In this document: positions 54,841 to 64,000 of the stretch, piece after piece
How the letters are laid out: each line of letters opens with the position of its first letter
Numbering within the stretch: position 1 is the stretch's first letter
Assembly: GCA_002007465.1 (NCBI GenBank)
Contig: LNAC01000338.1
Coordinates: 798,233-862,232 of the forward strand
DNA length: 64,000 nucleotides
Source: Ailurus styani
Taxonomy: Eukaryota; Chordata; Mammalia; Carnivora; Ailuridae
Direction: 5' to 3'
Notes under the pieces: model-generated
Told to the model about the DNA's origin: nothing
What the model saw: the letters and a program-made list of their open reading frames with translations, nothing else
The model's database searches: none
Translations under genes and position numbers: made by a program

Positions 54841-55989
54841 TCTTGTCGCTCTATAGTATCCCATTGTGTGACTGTGCTAGTTTTATTTGTCTGTTCTACT
54901 GTTAATGGACATTTGGTTGGTTTTCCTTTGGGGGCTATTCTAATAGTACTGCTAGGAACATTCTAGTGACATTGTATTATGCATGCTTTTCTTCGTAGGA
55001 GTGTACTGGGGGAATCATAGCGTAGGTATATGCTCGGCTTTAGTAGAAACTGACAGTTTTCCGTAGCGATTGTACCAGATGACCCTCCTACCAGCGATGT
55101 GCGAGAGTCCCCGTTCTTCTGCAGCCTTATCCATACTTTGTCATGCTGGCCATTCTGGTGGGTGTGTAGCGGCCTTGCATTATGGTTTTGCCTTTCCCTG
55201 ATGACTAATTACAACACTGTTTTCCATGTTATGTTCTTATGGTCATTTCATTATTTTTCTTACGTAGTCCCCCGTTATAGAATACATATGTTATTTGAAA
55301 CAGCACGGTGATAAACGTCTTTGCAGTTAAATATTTTTGCACTTCTTATGTTTTTGAGATAAATTCCTAGAACTGGCATTATTGGTTCAGAAACTATGAT
55401 CATTGAGTCTTTGGAGACACATGGCCCTGCAGAGGGACGAGGTTGATCACATGCTCACCAGCCAAGTAGAGACAACTTCCCTTTCCAGTCCTAACCAATG
55501 TAGGGCTCAGCCATGAGGGTGGTCTGGCTCTCCAGCACTTTGAACATTGTTCAACAAATGTTGATGCCCCAGGGGGAAGATACCATTGGTCCCTGCCTGC
55601 CCCCCAGACTGCCTCCTGTGCCTCAGGGGGACGCATCCTCCCTCCCCTTTGGTGTATGTCAGGGTGAATTATCACGCCGTGACCGGTCCTTTTGGCCTCT
55701 TGAGGGACCTTTCCGTGACCTGCCCTTTCTCTGTGTACCTCTTGCTACTCACTGCTATGCAGAGTAGATAACCAAGGACAGTATAGTGTTTGAGGATTCA
55801 CAGAGACCTGGATTTAAATCCTGGTTCTTCCTCTTACCAGGGGAAAATCATTCCCCCTTTCTGGGCCCAGTCTCTACTCTGAAGTGAGAAACTCAGATAT
55901 TTGCAAGGAGAACACATTAATGGAGGAAAGGTTGACTAAGTTCCTGGCCTAACTTTGCAAAAGATGATGCTCAAATGGCCATAAAGTAT

Positions 55990-56720
55990 TCCTTAGTCAC
56001 TGGGGGACTATAAAATAAAACTGCAGTGAGATACTATTGCTCACTCAGAAAGACTAAAATTAAAGACTGACAAAATCAAAGTTAGCAAAAATGAAGAGCA
56101 GCCAGAACCACCCTGGCTTGCTGGTGGGGGTAGAATGGGTGGAACCACTCTGGAAAACTAGAAGTTTCTACTGAAGCTAAACTTATGTGTAGCCCGTGAC
56201 TCAGCATTTCTACCCCTAGGAAGATACACAATAGAAATGAATCCATGTGCATACAAAAAGACTCAGCAGTGTTCTCTGTCAGCTTTATTCATAATAGCTT
56301 AAAGCCAGAAATTGGTCAAAACCAAATGTCCATCAGTAGCAGAATTATTCCGGTATGGTTGTCCAATGGAATACTATACAGCAATGAAAAGGACACATTA
56401 CTATAGACACAGATGACACTCACCAACATAATGCTGAGCAAAGGAAACCAAGCATAAAAGAAGACATACCATCTGGTTATATTTATATGAGGGCCCAACA
56501 AGACAATAGGAATCTTGCCAGAAGCCAAGAGAGTGGTTTTCGTTAAGGGAGGTCATGACTAGGAGGGACCATGGAGGTCTACCAGGAGCCAGAATGTTCT
56601 CTATCTTCGTCTGGGTGGTGGTTACATCAGTGTGTGCATATGCAGAAGTTGAGCAGGCTATAAATTTAAGATGGGGGTACATTACCGCTTGGAAGTTACA
56701 CTGCAATGAAGAAGAAACAT
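55990..56720 (+). mobile_element. Old L1 fragment, sense
   Basis: 'TGGTGGGGGTAGAATGGGTG', 'ATTTCTACCCCTAGGAAGAT', 'TTCATAATAGCTTAAAGCCA', 'AATGGAATACTATACAGCAA' and 'CTGGTTATATTTATATGAGG' match the ORF2-end order of an old mammalian L1. Confidence 0.8.
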
Positions 56721-56736
56721 AAAGTAGCTGGCCTAG

Positions 56737-57024
<288 letters not shown>

Positions 57025-57214
57025 TGATGGGAGAGAAGAGATTGGGGGCTGGGGCCCTTCCTCTGGGCCTGCAGAGGGGGTGATAGATCTGCAGGGGGCC
57101 CGACAATAGAGGCAGGAGGGAGATTTCAGGTCAGAGCATGGGGGTTGGGATCCCAGCTCTGCCTTCTACCAACCCTGTGTCAGCATCACTTCTGACGTCA
57201 GAATCCTCCGTGGT

Positions 57215-57730
57215 GAAATTGGGAAAGGCAGTGTGCTGTGGCAGCGTGGTACGCCTGGGTTCAAAGCCCAACTCTGCCACTTCCCTGTCCCCTGGCCTTG
57301 GCCAAGGGTCTGAACTCTCCTGAGCTTCTGTTTTTCTTGTCTACAAAGTGGGTGTTCTAACAGGACCTGCGCCACAGGAGGGTTGCATGAAAGACAGAAT
57401 CAGGACAGAACCTAGTGTCTAATAAGCACTCATAAATCAACTGCTGTTATTGTGGAAAATGATGCTGCCTGACCCACGATCGGTCACGAATTCATAAAGC
57501 ACCATGCAGATCGACAGGAGGCAAGGTCGCGTAGTGCTTAAGAGCCCAGGCTCTGGAGCCAGACTCCCTGGGTCTGAATCTCAGGCTCTGCTGCTTATAA
57601 TGTCCGCTGAGCCAAATTATTTAACCTCTCTAGGCCTTAGTTTTCTCATCTGCAAAATGGGATCACGTACTAAGTACCAACTTCCTAACGACCTCTAAGG
57701 ATCAGTGTGAGAGCCCATATAGACCGTCAG
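57215..57730 (+). mobile_element. Two sense MIR SINEs
   Basis: First copy about 57215-57450: 'GTTCAAAGCCCAACTCTGCC' and 'GAACCTAGTGTCTAATAAGC'. Second copy about 57520-57730: 'TCTGGAGCCAGACTCCCTGG', 'ATTATTTAACCTCTCTAGGC' and 'TTTTCTCATCTGCAAAATGG'. Confidence 0.82.
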
Positions 57731-57831
57731 AGCTGTTACTCCCAGGTGTGGGACTCGCCTTTTAGGAAAGAACAGGAACCACACCGAGGCTCTCAGTTGG
57801 GCCATAACTCGGAATCAACTGGAGATTTTTA

Positions 57832-58830
57832 TTTTTGTTTTTTAAAGTTTAATGTATTTTAATAACAAACTTACAGGAGTAGCAGAAGAGACAGACAACA
57901 TTAAAAACGTGCATTTGCAGGCAGGACAACTCAATTAGAAAAAGACAGTGAATATCCATCCATTCACTGGGACCCACTGTATGATAAAAATGCCACAAAC
58001 TCCAATTAGCTGCCATCGATCAGAAATTTCCTTGTTTAAAACACAGAAACAAAAAAACCAGCTGCTGGCATTGTCCAGAAAAAATGTAGCAGGTTTACTG
58101 ATCATGGTTAAAAAGGTGAACCTGCTGGAAATTGTCCACACATACTGACTTGCATTCATGCCTTAGGTACCCACATTTCTTAAAAATCCACACAGAGAGG
58201 AAGACAGAAAACCCGACTTCTGTCCCATTTTTCCCCTGGCAATCATTACTTAAGTACCTTTGACCCCCAGGGAAGAAAAAATATCTAACGTTCAGAACTA
58301 CCAATAACAGGAAGACTTTTTTTTTTTTTTTTTTTTTTAAGAATGAAACGGTTTCCACCCTAGTGGAGTCTCAAGTGTGTTTCCACATGTGCGGCGTGCT
58401 CGCTGGATGTCTCTGGGCACAGCCGTTACACGTTTGGCATGGAGACCACACAGACTGGTGTCTTCATAAAGACCCAGCAGGGAGGCCTCCCTGGCCTCCT
58501 GCAAAGCACCCAGAGCTGCACTCTGCACACGCAGATCAGTTTTGCAGTCCTGAGCAATTGCCTGCCCCAGCCGCTGGAAAGGAACTCTGTGCATCCAAAG
58601 TTCTATGGATTTCTGATAACGTCTGATTTCATGGAGAAGCCCGGTGCCAGGCCTTAACGATGAGGTTTCTTCAGCCCTTGGATAGAGGGCACGGTCTGGG
58701 GAGTGGTGTAGCACGCGGGCAGCCTGAGCCCATGCCCGAGACCTCCTCGCTTCCCCCCCTTCCCCGTGACTGGCGCTGGCACTGGAGTCAGCGAGCGATG
58801 GCGGCCCAGCAGCGGCGGCAAACACAGTTC
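57832..58830 (-). pseudogene. Processed pseudogene of histone H3.3 (H3-3A type), antisense
   Basis: An intronless, decayed copy of a histone H3.3 mRNA on the minus strand. The relic coding part is about 58733 to 58371. Recognisable peptide pieces in one frame are RRYQKS, PFQRL, DCKTDLR, GALQEA and HAKRVT, the second half of H3. The first half is mostly deleted or frame-shifted: only a piece around KKPHR is left, with a 1-nt loss right after it, and another 1-nt loss near the C-terminus moves the stop. The 3'UTR follows (58370 to 57832), including an internal A-run (seen as T-run at 58318-58338) and an ATTAAA-type signal before an A-rich tail. This UTR pattern fits H3-3A rather than H3-3B, as I recall them. 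The duplication TCAACTGGAGATTTTTA (57815-57831) / TCAACTGGAAATTTTTA (58831-58847) shows L1-mediated retroposition. It is not functional as a histone. Confidence 0.92.
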
Positions 58831-59804
58831 TCAACTGGAAATTTTTAAACCAGAGCTTTGCAGACTCAGATCTGTGTAGATCTCCCTGGAGATCCTGACT
58901 TAGTGAGGTAGGGTGGGACCCAGCCATCTATTTTTAGAGATAATCGAATCGGCCCCTTTCCCCGATGGGCCACCTTGGGCCCAGAGAGGCGAGCGAGCTG
59001 CCAAGGTCACACCGCAAGTCAGGGGCCGTGCTCTCAGGCACCAGCCAGAGCCCAGCTCTCCTGCAGCCACCAGGGTGCCTGCTCCCCGTGGGGATGCCGT
59101 CGCAGGCAGGAGGGGAAATCCTGCAGCACCCTCCCACCAGATGGCCGGCCGGAGGATAGATGTCTGTGTGCCACACCGTCTTGTATAGCACAGGCGAAAG
59201 AACAAGACACAACAAGGAAGATTGCAAGGAGCGATTTACACCAAGTGCCAGGCTCCAAATAAATCATTGCACACAATCCTGAGAGTGAAGCATTTCCTCT
59301 GGGTCTTTGCCTGTAACAGCTGCTTCTTCAGGTCCCGTCTTCTATCCCTCACTCAGTGAGTCGAGTCGGTCAGGACAGTGGCCAAGCCCCCACCTGGGTT
59401 TTCAGCTCCGGAGTTGGCCTGTCTTGCTATGAGGGATGCAGCCAGCCCGAGGCATGAAGGTGCCAGGACAGGCAGAGGCCCGGAGCAGCCACAGGACCCT
59501 GCTGATCATCCTTTGTTCTTTGCTCTTGATCATCCCACCACCAGTTGCCCCTGTGTGCCCCACCAAGGGCAGGGGCCTCGTAAGGGCTTCCCCTCCTCTC
59601 TGGATCTCAGTTTTCCTTATCCCTATAGTGGGGAGGTTGGACTCAGCTAGTGGTTTTCACATAGTGTTCTGCAGAGTGCTAGAATCTCCCAAAAGGACCT
59701 TAGGAGCCATGGGGGAAGAAGTACCTGGTGGCTCAGACCCCAAGACCCCTGTGCCACTTCTACCGGAACAGATGAAATCTTAGCTGTTTTTTTTGGGGGG
59801 GGGG

Positions 59805-59960
59805 GCTGCCACTTGGTGGCTGTGTGACCTTGAGCGAGTGGCTTAACTACTCTGATCCTCGGTGTCCTCCTCTGTAAAATGGGTGAGTAATGCACCCTAT
59901 GTCATAGGCTGGTGTGCATTAACATAGTCTGTCAAATAGTTAATGTTCTATAAGTTTTAT
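59805..59960 (+). mobile_element. MIR SINE
   Basis: 'CCACTTGGTGGCTGTGTGAC', 'CTTGAGCGAGTGGCTTAACT' and 'GTCCTCCTCTGTAAAATGGG'. Confidence 0.8.
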
Positions 59961-60117
59961 CTAAAAGGGGAAGAGCTGGAGGGTCACAGAAGCTTGGAGG
60001 CCCACCCTCATGGGTCTGGATGCTGACAGAAGGGTGTGGCTTTTCTGGTCCTTCTTATGCAGGAAGATGAGCCTCCTAGACTCATGCTATCTTTCCTTTC
60101 TGTTTCCCTCCTTTAAG

Positions 60118-60174
60118 ATGAAGCGTGCCGGGACCACTGGGTCAGCCCGAGGCATGGCCCTTTATGAGGAGGAG
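60118..60174 (+). CDS. RPH3A: RPH3A coding exon 16 (C2A-C2B connector)
   Basis: Acceptor TCCCTCCTTTAAG ending at 60117 (AAG-type); donor GTGAGC at 60175. 19 codons, phase 0 to 0 (526-544): MKRAGTTGSARGMALYEEE. It links C2A to C2B. Being 57 nt and in frame, it could be skipped without frame loss, which would shorten the connector. Confidence 0.97.
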
Positions 60175-61012
<838 letters not shown>

Positions 61013-62109
61013 TGAGTCATTGGGACTGTGAGTGGACCCCAGAGGGGATCCTAGATCCTTGCAAAGGGAGAACCAGGGGGCTTCCCTGTGATGATTGAAC
61101 ACTGGGGCCCAGAGAGGGAAATGAGCCTGCCCAAGGTCACACCACGAGACAATGCCTGGAATCGGCTACAGTGTGAGTCTGGAGCCTTAGACAGTCAGAC
61201 TGGTGTGTCACTCGCCCATATGAGGAGTTTTGCAGCTCTGTCCCCTCCGGTGGGAGAAAGGCAGTCGGCAAGGTTGCAGCGACCCCATTCGGAGCCCCCT
61301 GGAATCAGCAACGTGTCCCCCCAGCAGTCCAGAGAAGCAATCTAGCTCTCTCCAGTGCAATCTGGAAAGGCTCAAAGAAAAGGCCTTTGACTTTGGGTTA
61401 TTCCCAGAATCTCCACCGTGAGGAGTCAGAGAGTCATGTTAGTGTGTTAGTCCAGAGCCTCTGGAATGATGCCAAGATGGGGTTCAACAGACCAGGGCTT
61501 CACTAGTGGCCATGCCCGAGTGAGGGAGACGGGAGAGCGGCTGGAGTGCCTCGCGAGCCTGACTCACGTGAGCGGAGGGGAGAGACAGGGGCCAGGGGAA
61601 GCATCCTGGATGCGAGTTCAGCAAGGCCATCGGAGTCCTCAAGGCCCAAAGCAGCAATCAGACAAGTCTCGTGTCTCCTAGGAACAGGACTACCATAATT
61701 TTCCTGCCACCTTCAGTCACCAGCCCGGAGTGGGGCTGTGGCACGAACATGGCTGGGTTTCCGAGGGCACCAGCTGGGGCCTCGGCCAATGAGGCTGTAG
61801 CTGGAGGTCCGCCCAGCACATCCTCACGGCCACCACTGAATTGGACATGGGTTCCACACCCGTCTCTCCCAGTTGCCGGCTGTGTAACTAGAAGCAGGTT
61901 ATCCTAACCACCCCGAGCCTCAGATTCTTTATTGGCACAATGGAGACAGTAGTTGCATTTACATCCAAGAATGGGCGCAAGGCTTAAGGCTCAAATACGA
62001 TCTCGTATAGAAAGCAATTTGAAATGTGCCTGGTGCAGTAGTAGTTGGCCTACTCTCAAAAGACTTCTGCATTGCCTTGTGGCAACTAAATGTGTGTTTC
62101 TGTGGATAT

Positions 62110-62265
62110 GATTGAAAGCTTGGGCTCTGGATCCAGACTGCCTGAGTTTGAATCTTAGAGCCCATAGTCTTCAATACTCTCTAGCCGTGGGACCTTCAGC
62201 TAGTGCGTTCCTGTCTCTGGGCCTTGATGTCCTCATCTGTAAAATGGGAAGAGTAATATTGGTCA
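62110..62265 (+). mobile_element. MIR SINE
   Basis: 'GGGCTCTGGATCCAGACTGC', 'CTGAGTTTGAATCTTAGAGC' and 'GTCCTCATCTGTAAAATGGG'. Confidence 0.8.
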
Positions 62266-63213
62266 TTAGGTTCTACCCTCCAAGAAACAGACTCCAAGGC
62301 TAAATGGAGATGTACAAGAGACTTATTGGGGGAAAATGCCTGTGAAGAAAAATTGAGAGGGAGCCAGAGGAGGACCATAGGGAAAGCAGGTGGGGTGGAG
62401 GAAGGGACGGGGAGGACGGCTGGGCAGGAAGAATCTTAGGTTGCAGTACAGCTCCGACGAAGTTTCAGCCCGGGTGGCGGGGAACCCTGGAGTGCAAAGT
62501 CGCTTGTCGCAGGAGCCCTGCGTCCCCAGCGGTGGCCTGTCCCTGCTGGCCCAGGTGCTGGCTGGGAGCCCAGGCCGAGCGCAGCCATGGCACGAATGCA
62601 GTGGGGAATTCAGAGCCCAGCACCCTGTCAGTCCATTTTGCCCCCCGCAGTTGAAGATCCGAGAGGAGCATTGTCACGGGGTCTGGTACTTAGTAAGTGC
62701 TCGATAAGCATCTGCCATTGCGGTTCTAAATCACTACCCCTGCTGTTCCTACTCATGGCAGAATGTTTATCGATGTTCCCTCCAGTGCGGGAGACATTCC
62801 CTCCTACGGACTCCCTCTCATAATAGAAAGTAGTGCTCCCTTTAAGGTCACGGCTAAAAAATCAGGCCAGGGTGGACTTAGCTTCGGATTTTCTTCGAAT
62901 GTGGATTTAGTGAACAAAAGAACACATGAGTCAGGGAGGAATTTGATTTCTAGGAATAATTGGGTTTGTTTTCTCATATGGGCCAATAAAGAAAATTAGC
63001 TCATGGGCCACTGTCCTGCACTCTGTTACATCCCAGCCATGGGCAAACTGTTTTTCTTAAATAATGCTCCCTACCCTCCCCTTCTCCCATCCGCTCAACC
63101 CCTGCAGAAGAAGGGGCATTGCTGTGGTCACCCGGAAAACGGCTGCCCTGTTGGCCATTGTGGGAAAGCTAATAGGAAACCATTAATCAGTCTAAGATCA
63201 AATTAAGATTTTT

Positions 63214-63433
63214 TTTGTTTTTTTTTTTAAAGATTTTTATTTTTATTTATTCATTTGACACAGAGAGAGGAGAGATTACAAGTAGGCAGAGAGGCAGGCA
63301 GAGAGAGAGGAGAGAGGAGGAAGCAGGCTCCCCGCTGAGCAGAGAGCCCGATGTGGGCCTCGATCCCAGGACCCTGGGATCATGACCTGAGCCGAAGGCA
63401 GCGGCTTTAACCCACTGAGCCACCCAGGCGCCC
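63214..63433 (-). mobile_element. Carnivore tRNA-derived SINE, antisense, young
   Basis: 'GATTACAAGTAGGCAGAGAG', 'AAGCAGGCTCCCCGCTGAGC', 'CGATCCCAGGACCCTGGGAT', 'CCACTGAGCCACCCAGGCGC'. Flanked by TCAAATTAAGATTTTT on both sides (63198-63213, 63434-63449; one change at the first base). Confidence 0.96.
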
Positions 63434-63536
63434 TCAAATTAAGATTTTTAAAATCAGAATTGCCCTTTATCTTTGCACAGCACTTCGTAATGTTCAGTAC
63501 CCCCTTTGTGTCCCTTCCTTAAAATTGCCCTCAAGG

Positions 63537-63694
63537 GGCGCCTGGGTGGCTCAGACCCTTAAGCGTCTCTGCCTTTGACTCAGGGCATGATCCCAGGATC
63601 CTGGGATCCAGCCCCGCAGGGGGGGATGAGGATGGGGGGGGGCTGCTGCTCAGCGGGGAGCCTGTTTCTCCCTCTCCCTCTGCTGTTCCCCCTG

Positions 63695-63737
<43 letters not shown>

Positions 63738-63768
63738 CAAACAAATAAATAAAATAGAACAAAATAAT
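63537..63768 (+). mobile_element. Carnivore tRNA-derived SINE with long (CT)n
   Basis: 'GGCGCCTGGGTGGCTCAG', 'GCATGATCCCAGGATCCTGG', a G-run at 63620-63646, a (CT)n run at about 63697-63734 and 'AAACAAATAAATAAAATAGA'. Flanked by AAAATTGCCCTCAAGG (63521-63536) and AAAATTATCCTCAAGG (63769-63784). It faces the SINE at 63214 in the opposite orientation, about 100 bp away. Confidence 0.95.
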
Positions 63769-64000
63769 AAAATTATCCTCAAGGGCAGTGCGAAATACAG
63801 GCTTCCAGTCGTGGAATGAATGAGTCACAGGGATGAAGGCACAGCAGAGGGAATATCGTCAGTGGCCTTGCAATCGTGTTGCGTGGTGACAGATGGTGAC
63901 TACCCTTGTGGTGAGCACAGCCTAAGTGTAGACTTGTCAAGTCACTGTGTGTACACCTGAAACTAATGTAACATGGTGTGTCCACTATGCTTCCATAAAA

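Larger units (their letters stand above)
53470..55270 (-). mobile_element. Old L1 fragments, antisense, split by SINEs
   Basis: Pieces at about 53470-54250 ('AAACAAACATCCATAAACTC', 'GACATTTAGGTTGTTTCAAG') and about 54300-55270 ('GTACAGATTGATGAGTTTTT', 'GGACATTTGGTTGGTTTTCC', 'ATGACTAATTACAACACTGT') follow antisense L1 3' order; two SINEs interrupt them. Confidence 0.65.

Noticed and set aside
58337..58927. 196-residue minus-strand open frame with histone H3-like sequence
   Set aside because: It is the H3.3 retropseudogene read through frame breaks. The first half is not H3 in this frame, the C-terminus is shifted, and the copy is intronless with a target-site duplication.

Overview
The window is mammalian nuclear DNA. 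Fourteen tRNA-derived SINEs of the carnivore (CAN/SINEC) type lie in it, with the 5' motif GCGCCTGGGTGGCTCAG and an (AAATAA)n-AAAATCTT tail. The subtype carrying a 'TACTTGTAATCTCTCTC' segment looks caniform and most like mustelids (weasel/ferret/mink group). That lineage call is inference from repeat subtype, not a database match. Ancient mammalian MIR, L2, L1M and MLT1 copies fill much of the rest.

One protein-coding gene explains all the convincing coding signal: RPH3A (rabphilin-3A) on the + strand. Rabphilin-3A is a Rab3/Rab27 effector of synaptic and secretory vesicles. I place 17 coding exons between 5236 and 61011; every junction is in frame and they give 595 complete codons plus two bases. 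Exon 1 has 18 nt of 5'UTR behind a splice acceptor, so at least one noncoding exon lies upstream. The gene runs off the right edge after the first C2B exon; the rest of C2B and the stop codon lie beyond base 64000.

Layout: 1-5217, upstream region or 5'UTR intron with repeats only; exons 1-2 (5218-9660), the short N-terminus including a 12-nt microexon; exons 3-6 (18004-34310), the Rab-binding domain (helix, FYVE-type zinc finger, SGAWFF element); exons 7-11 (37512-45542), a Pro/Ser-rich phosphorylated linker built entirely from phase 1-1 exons, including a 27-nt microexon and a GC-AG intron; exons 12-16 (47733-60174), C2A and the C2A-C2B connector; exon 17 (60857-61011), the start of C2B; 61012-64000, partial intron 17.

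Other items: an antisense processed pseudogene of histone H3.3 (H3-3A type) in intron 15 with a 17-bp target-site duplication; a CpG-island-like block in the middle of 14-kb intron 3 with no coding exon; L1 insertions with recognisable target-site duplications; and two head-on inverted SINE pairs. I found no novel enzyme system, CRISPR array or independent second gene. The most promising leads are regulatory: the intronic CpG island, the two microexons, the GC-AG intron and the conserved-looking AT-rich block upstream of the first microexon.
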